Of a stretch of DNA of 48,746 nt, positions 15,019 to 23,641 are shown piece after piece. The notes under the pieces are model-generated. The model saw only the letters and a list, made by a program, of their open reading frames with translations, was not told where the DNA came from and did no database searches. The stretch spans positions 1-48,746 of the forward strand of contig DATCHD010000071.1 in assembly GCA_036508555.1 (NCBI GenBank), read 5' to 3'. The position numbers and the translations under genes were made by a program. This DNA comes from CAINVV01 sp036508555. Lineage in GTDB: Bacteria > Bacteroidota > Bacteroidia > Bacteroidales > Prolixibacteraceae. Within the stretch, counting starts at the first letter, position 1; each line of letters starts with the position of its first letter.

Positions 15019-15048
15019 CAAAATTAAGAATATTTTGACCCATTCAAA
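15019..15048 (-). promoter_or_regulatory. Bacteroidota-type promoter of the coiled-coil gene
   Basis: On the minus strand TTTG (15048-15045) is followed after 18 nt by TAATTTTG (15026-15019). Both boxes match consensus; spacing is one nt shorter than usual. Transcription would start about 20 nt before the ATG. Confidence 0.6.
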
Positions 15049-15062
15049 AATATTGTGAAGGC

Positions 15063-16382
15063 TTATCCTTTTCTGGTATTGCGGTACGGCCTGAGTTCCT
15101 TGCTTTTTTTGTTGAAAGTGAACGGACTCCTTTTCACCCGTGGCTTCTTCTCGTGGAAAGCCCCTTTGAAACCGGTTTCCTCCAACTTCTTCTGACGGTC
15201 CAGCTCCCTGGCAATCTCCTGCATCTCGCTTCTGCTCGATTCTACCAGCTCAACTGCATCAGGAACAGGCAGTTCATTGAGCTCCATCCTGATAAGCTCC
15301 TCAATATTCTTGAGATGGAATTCTTCGTCCGGCTTCAGAAACGAGATGGCTACTCCATGTTTATTGGCCCTAGCGGTGCGCCCGACTCTATGCACATAAT
15401 CTTCGTAATGTGTTGGGATATCAAAATTGATGACATGGCTGATCATCGACACATCGATCCCCCTTGCCGAAACATCAGTCGAGATCAGTACCCTGACGTG
15501 GCCCTCCTTAAATGCCTGGATGGCGTTGATGCGCGAATTTTGAGCCTTGTTGGAATGCAGTACCCTGACTTCCCCCTCCACTTTTCTGTCCAGCACCTTG
15601 AAAACCAATTCAGCGTTTTCTTTGGTGGCGCAGAAAATTATCACCCTAAAATATTCTTCCTTATTGGTTAACAGGAAGTTGATGAGATTTAGTTTGCTCC
15701 TGAAATTGGGCAACTGATAAAAATATTGCTCCACTTTATCGACGGTTGTTGCCGAGGGGGCAACTTCCACCCTTGTGGGAAAGGCCAGAAATTCATTGCT
15801 GACTTGTTCGATTTTTTCGGAGAAGGTTGCAGAAAAGAGCAGGTTCTGACGCTTGGGCGGAATCACCTCGAAAAGCTGGTTCAGTTGTGGCATAAAGCCC
15901 ATGTCCAGCATTCTGTCAGCTTCGTCGATAACCAGTACCTTGATTTTCTTAAATCGGATTGCTCCTATTTTGTAGAGCTCCTGAAGCCGTCCGGGAGTGG
16001 CCACGACGATATCGACACCGGGCTCGACCAGCTCGGCATGTTTGGTCCAACCGATGCCACCAAAGACAGCGGCCGACCGGATATTGGTATATTTTGTCAA
16101 CTCTTCGATGTCTTCGCCAACCTGGATGGCCAGCTCGCGCGTCGGCACCAATATCAGTGCACGTGGGTCGACCCCCTCAGCCTTAACCAGTCTCATCAGG
16201 ATGGGAATCAGGTAAGCAGCGGTTTTGCCTGTCCCCGTCTGGGCGATACCCAAAACGTCCTGGCCTGATTTTACTGCCGGAATAGACAGTTCCTGCACGG
16301 GTGTCGGTTCCACGAAACCAATTTCGTCCAAAGCTTTTAATATGGACTTGCCGATACCGAATTTGTCAAAAGTTGTACTCAT
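15063..16382 (-). CDS. DEAD-box ATP-dependent RNA helicase (RhlE-like)
   Basis: A 439-residue RNA helicase. Motifs in order: Q motif around EPTPVQ (25-30), Walker A AQTGTGKT (47-54), PTRELA (80-85), TPGR (129-132), DEAD (153-156), SAT (184-186), STDVSARGID and HRVGRTAR in the second RecA lobe. After about 390 the tail becomes basic (KKPRVKRSPFTFNKKSKELRPYRNTRKG), typical of RhlE-type helicases that act on ribosomal RNA or mRNA decay. It lies 32 nt downstream of dprA on the same strand and may be co-transcribed. Confidence 0.95.
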   Translation of the reverse strand: MSTTFDKFGIGKSILKALDEIGFVEPTPVQELSIPAVKSGQDVLGIAQTGTGKTAAYLIPILMRLVKAEGVDPRALILVPTRELAIQVGEDIEELTKYTNIRSAAVFGGIGWTKHAELVEPGVDIVVATPGRLQELYKIGAIRFKKIKVLVIDEADRMLDMGFMPQLNQLFEVIPPKRQNLLFSATFSEKIEQVSNEFLAFPTRVEVAPSATTVDKVEQYFYQLPNFRSKLNLINFLLTNKEEYFRVIIFCATKENAELVFKVLDRKVEGEVRVLHSNKAQNSRINAIQAFKEGHVRVLISTDVSARGIDVSMISHVINFDIPTHYEDYVHRVGRTARANKHGVAISFLKPDEEFHLKNIEELIRMELNELPVPDAVELVESSRSEMQEIARELDRQKKLEETGFKGAFHEKKPRVKRSPFTFNKKSKELRPYRNTRKG

Positions 16383-16414
16383 TGATCCTGTTTATCCTGC
16401 AAAGTAACGAATTT

Positions 16415-17542
16415 TCAGATCAATCTGAATACTTTACCGGGGAGGCTCTTCACGATACCGGCAAATTCGAGCGACAGCAACACCGATGAGACACGGTTGG
16501 CTGGCATTTCTGTCAGCAAGCTAATCTGATCGATAGCCGATTCACCCTCCTTCCGAAGCAGGTCCACAAGGATTTGCTCGTCGGGTGTCAGGTCGGCGAA
16601 GAGTCGTGGCTGTCGGCAATCAGGGTTGCTAGTTTCCGGTTGCCAGTTCATACAGTATTCGAGGTCTCCGATATTCTCAATGAGCCCGGCCCTGTTGGAT
16701 TTTATTAGATAGTGCGTGCCTTCCGAATAGGTCTCTCCGACCCTTCCGGGGAAGGCAAAGAGGTCACGGTTGTAAGAAACTGCGAGTTCGGCCGTCAGCA
16801 GTGCCCCGCCCTTTTTGGCGGATTCTACCACTATCACCGCGTCTGCCAGTCCGGCGATGATCCGGTTACGGCGGAGAAAATTCTTGCGGTCAAGAACGGA
16901 ATTGCTCAGAAAATCGGTCACCATGCCTCCCTCCTTCTCGCACATTTCCCGAGCAATATTTCTGTGCAAGGATGGATAAATCGTTTCCAAGCCGTGGGCG
17001 AGCACGCAAACAGTAGGAATATTATGTCGCAGCGCGGCCAGATGGGCCTGGATGTCGATGCCGTAGGCCAGTCCGCTGACGATCTGCAAATCGTAACGCC
17101 TTTCAGCAAGGGAACTAACCAGTTTATCAACGAGTTCCCGGCCATATTCCGTGGCGTTGCGCGTCCCTACGATGCTGATCACTTTGGAAGGATTCAGATT
17201 GGCATTCCCCTTCGAATAAAGCAGCATCGGCGCATCGATGCAGTTTCTAAGCCGTTGAGGGTAGCTGCCGTCGAGATAGAAATGGGCGGTTATCTGGTTT
17301 CTGGAAATAAATTCAACCTCTTTTCCAGCTCTCGCCAATACTTTGGATTGAAGGATGTTTTTGGCCAGGACCGTTCCGATTCCGGGGATAGTCCGGAGCA
17401 CCTTTTCATTTTCATTTAATACCTGCCGGGCACTGCCGCAATAAGCTATCAATGATTTTGCCGTGATACTCCCAATACCCGGAACCAGGGAGATCGCAAT
17501 TTTGTACAGCAGCGCATCCGAAGTGTTTTTTTGGTTGTCCAT
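16415..17542 (-). CDS. dprA: DNA processing protein DprA
   Basis: A 375-residue DprA/Smf protein, the RecA loader for incoming single-stranded DNA in natural transformation. An N-terminal HhH-like region (about 15-65, VPGIGSITAKSL and TIPGIGTVLAKNIL) precedes the Rossmann domain, which begins at VISIVGTRNATEYGREL (121-137) and contains SGLAYGIDIQAH, NFLRRNRIIAGLAD and FPGRVGETYSEGTHYLI. A winged-helix tail (about 310-375) is also typical. Length is normal. A decayed copy of codons 114-130 lies 93 nt upstream of the start. Confidence 0.95.
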   Translation of the reverse strand: MDNQKNTSDALLYKIAISLVPGIGSITAKSLIAYCGSARQVLNENEKVLRTIPGIGTVLAKNILQSKVLARAGKEVEFISRNQITAHFYLDGSYPQRLRNCIDAPMLLYSKGNANLNPSKVISIVGTRNATEYGRELVDKLVSSLAERRYDLQIVSGLAYGIDIQAHLAALRHNIPTVCVLAHGLETIYPSLHRNIAREMCEKEGGMVTDFLSNSVLDRKNFLRRNRIIAGLADAVIVVESAKKGGALLTAELAVSYNRDLFAFPGRVGETYSEGTHYLIKSNRAGLIENIGDLEYCMNWQPETSNPDCRQPRLFADLTPDEQILVDLLRKEGESAIDQISLLTEMPANRVSSVLLSLEFAGIVKSLPGKVFRLI

Positions 17543-17634
17543 ACCTACAATTTACACCAAATCTGCGTAAAAAGGGAATTTTTGTGACAGTTTTTCTGCT
17601 AAAGTGAGGTTTTCCTAAAAAATTAGTTTACTAA

Positions 17635-17685
17635 TGCAGAGCGGGTTCCCATGATACCGATGACTTTGGAAGGGTTCAAATTATT
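17635..17685 (-). pseudogene. Relic of a second dprA copy
   Basis: On the minus strand this reads NNLNPSKVIGIMGTRSA, against ANLNPSKVISIVGTRNA in DprA (residues 114-130): 13 of 17 identical, with the same strand and similar codons. The match stops at both ends and the frame soon meets a stop. It is a small fragment of a duplicated or recombined dprA, now serving as the nikR-like upstream region. Confidence 0.7.
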
Positions 17686-17696
17686 CCTTATCTTGC
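17665..17696 (+). promoter_or_regulatory. Candidate promoter of the NikR-like gene
   Basis: TTTG (17665-17668) and, after 20 nt, TATCTTGC (17689-17696), a partial match to TAnnTTTG. Transcription would begin near 17702, next to the candidate operator. The -33 box falls inside the dprA relic. Confidence 0.35.
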
Positions 17697-17721
17697 ACAC
17701 GATTTAAACAAATCGTATTAC
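17697..17721 (+). promoter_or_regulatory. Candidate regulator site, copy 1 (upstream of NikR-like gene)
   Basis: 25 nt of the form ACAC-N14-GTATTAC, ending 1 nt before the ATG. It matches 20 of 25 positions with the site at 18144-18168 in front of the TonB receptor, including the shared AAATCGTATTAC. It also contains the dyad CGATTT-AAAC-AAATCG. Confidence 0.5.
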
Positions 17722-17722
17722 C

Positions 17723-18124
17723 ATGACAGTTTCACGATTCAGTGTATCGCTCGAAGAAGAGTTGCTGGAAGCGCTCGACACCTATGTGAAGGAGAATCAA
17801 TTCCCGAACAGGTCGCAAGCCATCCGTGCCCTGATCGAAAAGCTAAGGGTCGAGAAAAAATGGCAGTGCAATAACCTGGTCGCCGGTGCCATCGTACTGG
17901 TACATCCCAACAGCAGGAAAGAGGTCTGGAACCGGTCGTTCGAACTGCAAACCCAATATGCCGGTATAGTTCTCTCTTCCCAGCGTTTCTTTATCGAGAA
18001 CGATCATACCATGGAGGTCATTACCGTCAAGGGCACTGCTCATACCCTAACAGAACTATCCGATCAGCTGATAGGAATCAAAGGAATCGAGCATGGCAAG
18101 CTGATCATGAGCAAGGTAAAATAA
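17723..18124 (+). CDS. NikR-like ribbon-helix-helix regulator lacking the nickel ligands
   Basis: 133 residues, the same length as E. coli NikR. The N-terminal ribbon-helix-helix (TVSRFSVSLEEELLEALDTYVKENQFPNRSQAIRALIEK, residues 2-40 in outline) is well conserved, and the C-terminal ACT-like domain ends with the family pattern GIKGIEHGKL. In E. coli NikR the nickel site is made by His76, His87, His89 and Cys95. By hand alignment these fall on Thr77, Arg88, Phe90 and Thr96 here, so the site appears lost. The protein probably senses another ligand or a different metal site. The TonB receptor starts 50 nt downstream on the same strand and shares an upstream sequence, so it is the likely target. 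Confidence 0.85.
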   Translation: MTVSRFSVSLEEELLEALDTYVKENQFPNRSQAIRALIEKLRVEKKWQCNNLVAGAIVLVHPNSRKEVWNRSFELQTQYAGIVLSSQRFFIENDHTMEVITVKGTAHTLTELSDQLIGIKGIEHGKLIMSKVK

Positions 18125-18143
18125 TTTTTTTGAACAATTCGTA

Positions 18144-18168
18144 ACACTTATTTAATAAATCGTATTAC
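18144..18168 (+). promoter_or_regulatory. Candidate regulator site, copy 2 (upstream of TonB receptor)
   Basis: ACAC-N14-GTATTAC, 6 nt before the receptor ATG, 20 of 25 positions identical to copy 1. With two bases to the left the arms GTAACAC/GTATTAC form an imperfect dyad, an arrangement like the spaced half-sites bound by NikR tetramers. AATTCGTAACAC and AAATCGTATTAC are also an imperfect direct repeat. Confidence 0.5.
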
Positions 18169-18174
18169 TCAAAC

Positions 18175-20019
18175 ATGAAAAAACTTCTTCTAATTCTAAT
18201 TGTTTTCGCACAATATTGCCCCGTCAACGCCCAGGAAAAATTCCCCTCCGTAAAAGACACCATCAACCTGAAGGAGGTGATTGTCACAGGCTCCACCACC
18301 AAAATCAACCGAAACAATACTCCCCTGGCTGTGTCTGTTTTGGATCGCAGGCAGATTGCCGAGGGAAGTGAATCGACCATTTTACCTATGTTAAGCGGCC
18401 GTGTGCCTGGACTCTATGTGACAGAACGTGGCATAACCGGATTCGGTGTAGCAACCGGAGCAGCCGGTCAGATTTCAATCCGCGGCATCGGCGGGAATCC
18501 GACGACAGGAGTGCTGATACTGATCGACGGTCATCCCCAGTTTATGGGACTCATGGGTCATCCACTGGCAGACAGTTATGTCAGCTCCGATGTAGAGCGG
18601 GTGGAGGTAATTCGCGGTCCGGCGTCGATCCTCTACGGGTCCAACGCCATGGGCGGCGTGATCAATATCATCACCCGCAAGAGTGTTGTGGAAGGTCTCA
18701 GTGCCAACGCACGACTTTCCTATGGTTCCTATAACACCCAGAAACAGGCAGCTTCAGCCGGTTTAAGGAAAAACAAATTCAGCATCTTTGCCTCCCTCAA
18801 CCATGAAAAGACCGACGGTCACCGGCCCAATTCCGACTTCGAAATTGAAAACGGATACCTCAAGGCCGGCTATGAATTCAATGCTCACCTCAAGGCGGAC
18901 GCCGATTTTTCACTGGCCAAATTCAATGCTCAGGATCCGGGAGCCGATACCCTCAAAGCCTTACCAGGAAGCAAAATCGACATCACCCGCGGTTACTGGG
19001 CGCTATCTGTATCCGACGATTACGAGAAGATTTCCGGCGCCATCAAGCTGTACAATAATTTTGGCGAGCACACGATCTCAGACGGCTTTCATTCTACCGA
19101 TAAAAATAATGGCATCAACCTCTACCAGACACTCAGGATCTGCGAGGGAAGCAACCTCTCTTTCGGGGCCGACCTGGCGCAATACGGAGGACGGGCAGAA
19201 AATACCCAGGCAATGAATGGCAAGGGTATCACCTTTGCGGATACGACCGTCCGGGAAGCCGGTGTATACGCTTTCATGCAGCAAACACTCTTTCAGAACC
19301 TCACACTGAACGGAGGGTTAAGGCTTCAAAACCACAGCAAATACGGTTATGAATGGATTCCTTCGGCCGGTTTCGCCTGGCAACTTACAACGCAAACCAC
19401 CTGGCGGGCAAGCTTCTCCAAAGGATTCCGCAGTCCGACGATACGTGAACTCTATATGTTCAACCACAATCCCAACCTGCAGCCCGAGCGGATTTACAGC
19501 TATGAAACAGGCTTGGCCCGCAACTTCCTGGTAAGCAAACTGAAGGTCGAATTAACGGGATATATAGTCAAGGGTGATAACCTGATCGTGACCGGCGCCA
19601 TGGGAAATCTTTACAATACCGGAAAAATCGACAATAAAGGTATTGAGCTGGCAGTTACGGCAAGGCCGCTCAAAAGAATGGAGATGCTCCTTTCTTACAG
19701 TTACATCCACATGGATCAACCTCTGTTTGCCACCCCGAAGAATAACCTCTTCCTCAGTGGAACCTACCATTGGGACAAATTCAGGATTAACTGCTCACTG
19801 AGAGAGATTTCGGACCTCAACAATGATGTTTCCGGCATGGTCAACCTGATCAGTTACAACCTGTTGAATGCGAAAGCTGCCTGGAAAATTTGCAGGCAAT
19901 TTGAGGTTACACTTAGCGGGGAGAATTTGCTGGGACAGCGTTACGAACCCAACCGTTACTATGCTATGCCTTTGACAACCATCTTTGCCGGGATAAATTT
20001 CCAGTTAGGGAAGATTTAA
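18175..20019 (+). CDS. TonB-dependent outer-membrane receptor
   Basis: A 614-residue receptor of the BtuB/FepA/cirA size class. Signal peptide 1-20 (LLLILIVFAQYCPVNAQ), TonB-box-like LKEVIVTGS, then a plug domain (about 35-150, with GQISIRGIGGNP, RVEVIRGPASILYGSNAMGGVINIITRK) and a 22-strand barrel ending NFQLGKI. It lacks the CarboxypepD_reg domain of SusC proteins, so it is not a glycan transporter but more likely takes up a metal complex or cofactor. Control by the adjacent NikR-like protein is inferred from position and shared upstream sequence. The ligand cannot be read from sequence. Confidence 0.93.
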   Translation: MKKLLLILIVFAQYCPVNAQEKFPSVKDTINLKEVIVTGSTTKINRNNTPLAVSVLDRRQIAEGSESTILPMLSGRVPGLYVTERGITGFGVATGAAGQISIRGIGGNPTTGVLILIDGHPQFMGLMGHPLADSYVSSDVERVEVIRGPASILYGSNAMGGVINIITRKSVVEGLSANARLSYGSYNTQKQAASAGLRKNKFSIFASLNHEKTDGHRPNSDFEIENGYLKAGYEFNAHLKADADFSLAKFNAQDPGADTLKALPGSKIDITRGYWALSVSDDYEKISGAIKLYNNFGEHTISDGFHSTDKNNGINLYQTLRICEGSNLSFGADLAQYGGRAENTQAMNGKGITFADTTVREAGVYAFMQQTLFQNLTLNGGLRLQNHSKYGYEWIPSAGFAWQLTTQTTWRASFSKGFRSPTIRELYMFNHNPNLQPERIYSYETGLARNFLVSKLKVELTGYIVKGDNLIVTGAMGNLYNTGKIDNKGIELAVTARPLKRMEMLLSYSYIHMDQPLFATPKNNLFLSGTYHWDKFRINCSLREISDLNNDVSGMVNLISYNLLNAKAAWKICRQFEVTLSGENLLGQRYEPNRYYAMPLTTIFAGINFQLGKI

Positions 20020-20072
20020 TGCAATGATAAGTTTATCAGCTAACTATTACTAAAAAATCAGATTTTATTGCC

Positions 20073-20080
20073 TATTTTTG
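20073..20080 (+). promoter_or_regulatory. Candidate -7 element for the phosphate uptake operon
   Basis: TATTTTTG, a full TAnnTTTG match, 18 nt before the DUF47 start. No clear TTTG lies at the -33 position, so it may need an activator. Confidence 0.5.
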
Positions 20081-20098
20081 CGATAAAATTCATAACCT

Positions 20099-20746
20099 AT
20101 GAAGCTCGATAAAATTTTTGGTTTCCTGGTACCGAAAGACCGTAAGTTTTTCCCTTTGTTTAACGATGCAGCCGACAACCTGGTCCTGGCGTCTGAACTT
20201 CTTATCAAGCTGGTTAGAGAGAGAGACCTGACCCAGAGACTCGAATACATGAAGCAGATCAAAGATGTTGAACACATCGGAGACGATATCACAAGAAAAC
20301 TGCTTAATGAACTAAACGGCACATTTATCACGCCTTTCGACCGGGAAGACATCCATAAACTAATCAACAACATGGATGATGTCGTCGATTACATCCATGC
20401 CGCATCCAAGAGGATCCATTTTTACAAAGTATCCAACTTCCCTGAAGAATTTGTCCAGATCGCGGACCGCATCCACTCGGCAAACAAGGAGATCCAGAAT
20501 GTCCTGCGCAGTGTCCGTTCGGTGAATGATTTCAAGAACCATATTCAAAGCTGTGAGAAGATCAATGAATACGAGAGTGAGGTAGACGATATTTATCAGG
20601 AATATCTCTCCCGACTGTTTGACGAGGAGATTAATGCTATCGATCTGATTAAAAAGAGAGATATTCTGACCACGCTTGAAAAGGCCATTGACAAGTGCGA
20701 CGATGTTGGCAATATTTTCTCTTCGTTGATTGTGAAAATGGGATAA
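20099..20746 (+). CDS. DUF47/PhoU-like phosphate transport accessory protein
   Basis: A 215-residue all-helical protein of the PhoU_div (DUF47) family: FGFLVPKDRKFFPLFNDAADNLVLAS at the N-terminus, then DVEHIGDDITRKLLNELNGTFITPFDREDIHKLINNMDDVVDYI, the family hallmark, with E/D-rich metal-binding positions. It lies 27 nt upstream of the PiT transporter, the standard arrangement, and is thought to control PiT activity or couple it to phosphate signalling. It acts at the inner face of the membrane. Confidence 0.94.
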   Translation: MKLDKIFGFLVPKDRKFFPLFNDAADNLVLASELLIKLVRERDLTQRLEYMKQIKDVEHIGDDITRKLLNELNGTFITPFDREDIHKLINNMDDVVDYIHAASKRIHFYKVSNFPEEFVQIADRIHSANKEIQNVLRSVRSVNDFKNHIQSCEKINEYESEVDDIYQEYLSRLFDEEINAIDLIKKRDILTTLEKAIDKCDDVGNIFSSLIVKMG

Positions 20747-20773
20747 TGAACCGAACTGATTAACCTTCTGATA

Positions 20774-21814
20774 ATGGATTTTAATTTACTGATTACCATC
20801 ATCATTCTCGCCTTTGCATTCGATTTTATCAATGGTTTCCATGATGCTGCGAATTCTATAGCCACCATTGTCTCAACCAAGGTGCTCTCTCCACTACAGG
20901 CTGTTCTCTGGGCTGCCTTTTTCAACTTTCTGGCTTATGCAATCTTTGAACTAAAGATTGCAGATACCATTGCCAAGACAGTCGACACCGGGGCCATCAA
21001 TCTTCAGGTAATTCTCGCGGGTGTTATCGCGGCAATCCTTTGGAACCTGCTAACCTGGTACCTTGGTATCCCCTCAAGTTCATCGCACACCCTGGTAGGG
21101 GGTTTTGCCGGGGCCGCCATTGCCCATGCGGGATGGGGTGTTGTACATACAAATGTCATACTGAAAATAGCCTCATTTATCTTCCTGGCGCCAATATTAG
21201 GGATGATCTTCTCGTATATCTACTCGATTTTATTACTCAATATTTTCCGAAGGGCCAATCCGCACCACGTGAACAAATACTTCAGGAGATTTCAGCTCCT
21301 GTCATCGGCCCTGTTAAGTCTGGGTCACGGAGGAAATGATGCCCAAAAAGTAATGGGATTGATTGCTGCCACTTTGATGGTGTATTTCAAGGGTGTCGAT
21401 CCAGCCAGCATCCCCGACTGGGCTCACATCACGCTGGTCGGCGGAAAGATTCATGCCATACCTCACTGGATTGTCTTTGGATGTTACTTTGCCATCAGTG
21501 CCGGAACCATCTCAGGCGGTTGGAAAATTGTGAAAACCATGGGGACTAAAATAACCAAGCTGACCTCCTTCGAAGCAATTGCAGCAGATACTGCAGGCGC
21601 TACACTTCTTTTCGCTACAGATGCTTTTGGAATACCTGTCAGTACGACGCACACCATTGCAGGTGCAATTATGGGAACCGGGTTACCACGAAGGGTGACC
21701 GCAGTTAAGTGGGGTGTAACTATTAACCTGCTGTGGGCATGGATTTTAACCATTCCTGTTTCGATGGTATTAGCAGCGTTGGTCTATTACCTCTTTAAAT
21801 TTACAGGGTTGTGA
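20774..21814 (+). CDS. pit: PiT-family low-affinity inorganic phosphate transporter
   Basis: A 346-residue polytopic membrane protein with about 10 helices. Both PiT signature repeats are visible: GFHDAANSIATIVSTKVLSP near residue 22 and GHGGNDAQKVMG near 180, plus SSSSHTLVGG and VSTTHTIAGA, the paired substrate motifs. It imports metal-phosphate with protons or sodium. It sits between DUF47 and the PhoR-like kinase, 9 nt from the latter, so uptake and sensing are probably one transcript. Confidence 0.95.
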   Translation: MDFNLLITIIILAFAFDFINGFHDAANSIATIVSTKVLSPLQAVLWAAFFNFLAYAIFELKIADTIAKTVDTGAINLQVILAGVIAAILWNLLTWYLGIPSSSSHTLVGGFAGAAIAHAGWGVVHTNVILKIASFIFLAPILGMIFSYIYSILLLNIFRRANPHHVNKYFRRFQLLSSALLSLGHGGNDAQKVMGLIAATLMVYFKGVDPASIPDWAHITLVGGKIHAIPHWIVFGCYFAISAGTISGGWKIVKTMGTKITKLTSFEAIAADTAGATLLFATDAFGIPVSTTHTIAGAIMGTGLPRRVTAVKWGVTINLLWAWILTIPVSMVLAALVYYLFKFTGL

Positions 21815-21823
21815 TGATACAAA

Positions 21824-22873
21824 ATGAGAATTCTCAGAACTTATACGCCGAACAAATTATCCCTGATCTCTTCTCTGGTTACTACTTTGCTGGCCGGATT
21901 ACTGCTGACAATTAACTATTTCTACGGACATCCATTTTACCTTTTTGTCCTGATTCCGGTCATCTTCCTGATCTCTTTTCTGGCAACCAGATACATATTA
22001 AATTACCTGATTAACGAGAAGATCACCCCGATTTACAAGACGATCAGCGGAATTCCCGGAAAAGACAAGCGCAAAAAAAAGGCCAGTCAAAAGGATATTC
22101 TGGCAGAAGTGGAGCATGATGTGAAGATCTGGGCCGATGATAAGATGGCTGAGATCGAGCGTCTCCGCGATCTTGAAAAATACCGGAAAGATTTTGTCGG
22201 AAACGTCTCCCACGAGTTGAAAACGCCCATCTTCAACATCCAGGGATATATCCTGACCTTGCTGGACGGCGGATTAGAGGATCCGGAAATCAACAAGCTC
22301 TATCTGGAGCGCACAGAAAAAAGCATCGACAGGATGATCAATGTCGTGGAGGACCTGGAGTCGATCACTAAACTCGAATCGGGTGAGCTGAAACTTAATC
22401 CCGAAATTTTTGATATCAGCAAACTGGTGGAAGAGGTCTTCGAACTCGAGCTAAGGGAAGCTACCGAACGAAACATTACCATGAACCTAGACCTCACATC
22501 AGGCAAGTCCTTCCTGGTAAGGGCCGACAAGAAAAGAATCTTTGAGGCCATGAGAAACCTGATCGGCAACGCCATCAAATATGGCCGGAGAGAGGGCAAG
22601 GTATCGGTCGGTTTTTATGACATGAACAATCTACTGCTGATTGAAGTGAGCGACGATGGCATTGGGATCGAGAAGAAGGACCTTTCCCGGATATTTGAAC
22701 GTTTTTACCGCGTCGACAAGAGTAGGTCGAGGATGCAGGGCGGAACCGGTCTGGGTCTGTCGATCGTCAAGCACATCATCGAAGCCCACAAACAGAAGAT
22801 TCATGTGAAGAGTACGCCCGATCACGGGACAACTTTCACTTTTGCCCTCGAAAAAGGAAAGCTGACAAAATAG
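21824..22873 (+). CDS. PhoR-like membrane sensor histidine kinase
   Basis: A 349-residue class I histidine kinase. Two membrane helices (about 13-33 and 38-58) with almost no periplasmic loop, a cytosolic linker, HisKA with H130 in NVSHELKTP, N-box NLIGNAIKYG, DDGIGIEKKDLSRIFERFYRVD, and GGTGLGLSIVKHI. The lack of an outside sensor domain is the pattern of PhoR, which reads the state of a phosphate transporter. The neighbouring PiT and DUF47 genes support phosphate sensing. The matching response regulator is 62 nt downstream. Confidence 0.93.
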   Translation: MRILRTYTPNKLSLISSLVTTLLAGLLLTINYFYGHPFYLFVLIPVIFLISFLATRYILNYLINEKITPIYKTISGIPGKDKRKKKASQKDILAEVEHDVKIWADDKMAEIERLRDLEKYRKDFVGNVSHELKTPIFNIQGYILTLLDGGLEDPEINKLYLERTEKSIDRMINVVEDLESITKLESGELKLNPEIFDISKLVEEVFELELREATERNITMNLDLTSGKSFLVRADKKRIFEAMRNLIGNAIKYGRREGKVSVGFYDMNNLLLIEVSDDGIGIEKKDLSRIFERFYRVDKSRSRMQGGTGLGLSIVKHIIEAHKQKIHVKSTPDHGTTFTFALEKGKLTK

Positions 22874-22879
22874 GATCAA

Positions 22880-22918
22880 AATTTTACGTAAAATTGTTCA
22901 AATTTTAAGGTTCAAATT
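22880..22918. promoter_or_regulatory. 16-bp palindrome and direct repeat before the response regulator
   Basis: AATTTTACGTAAAATT at 22880-22895 is a perfect palindrome. It is followed by GTTCAAATT at 22896-22904 and again at 22910-22918. The group lies in the 62-nt gap before the response regulator and could be a binding site or internal promoter control element. Confidence 0.4.
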
Positions 22919-22935
22919 ACATTCATACAACTGTT

Positions 22936-23637
22936 ATGACAGAAAAAGACAATACCCCCCGCATATTGCTGGTTGACGATGAAGAAGATATCCTGGAATT
23001 TGTGAGTTACAACCTCGAAAGGGAAGGATTCAAAGTCTTCACCGGTAGAAATGGCAGGGAAGCCATCCAAATGGTTACTAAAGTGAAGCCAGACCTGGTC
23101 ATTCTGGATGTGATGATGCCCGAAATAGATGGTATTGCCGCCTGCGAAGAGATCAGAAAATTACCTGGCTGCCGTGATGTAGTGATCGCTTTCCTGACGG
23201 CCAGGGGAGAAGATTATTCCCAAATTGCCGGATTTGATGCCGGAGCCGACGATTATATCACCAAACCAATTCGTCCTAAAGTGCTGATCAGCAGGGTAAA
23301 AGCCCTTTTGAAACGGGCCGGCGGAAGCATGGCCGAAGCAGTTGAACAGGAAAAAGTCCTGCACATTGGCAATCTTGTTATCGACAAGGAGAAATTCACG
23401 CTGAGAGTCGATGAAAACGAGATGATGCTACCGCGAAAAGAGTTCGAGCTGCTTTCGCTGCTGGTTTCCAAGCCGGATAAAGTCTTTCTGCGCGACGAAA
23501 TCTACAAGGCTGTCTGGGGGAATAGTGTGATTGTAGGCGACAGAACCATCGATGTTCACATCCGCAAACTGCGCGAAAAGATCGGGAACGACCATATCCG
23601 TACACTCAAAGGTATCGGGTATAAGTTTGTAGTGTGA
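22936..23637 (+). CDS. PhoB/OmpR-family response regulator
   Basis: A 233-residue regulator: receiver with D14/D15, phospho-acceptor D58 in ILDVMMPEIDG, T88 and K110 in ITKPI, then a winged-helix Trans_reg_C domain (about 140-231, LPRKEFELLSLLVSKPDKVFLRDEI and VGDRTIDVHIRKLREKIG). It is the partner of the upstream kinase. In context it should control phosphate-starvation genes, probably including its own operon. It ends 4 nt from the convergent rpoN gene. Confidence 0.94.
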   Translation: MTEKDNTPRILLVDDEEDILEFVSYNLEREGFKVFTGRNGREAIQMVTKVKPDLVILDVMMPEIDGIAACEEIRKLPGCRDVVIAFLTARGEDYSQIAGFDAGADDYITKPIRPKVLISRVKALLKRAGGSMAEAVEQEKVLHIGNLVIDKEKFTLRVDENEMMLPRKEFELLSLLVSKPDKVFLRDEIYKAVWGNSVIVGDRTIDVHIRKLREKIGNDHIRTLKGIGYKFVV

Positions 23638-23641
23638 TGGT

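Noticed and set aside
17723..18124. Straightforward call of nickel-responsive NikR
   Set aside because: The ligands known from E. coli NikR do not align with His or Cys here and no nickel permease is nearby.
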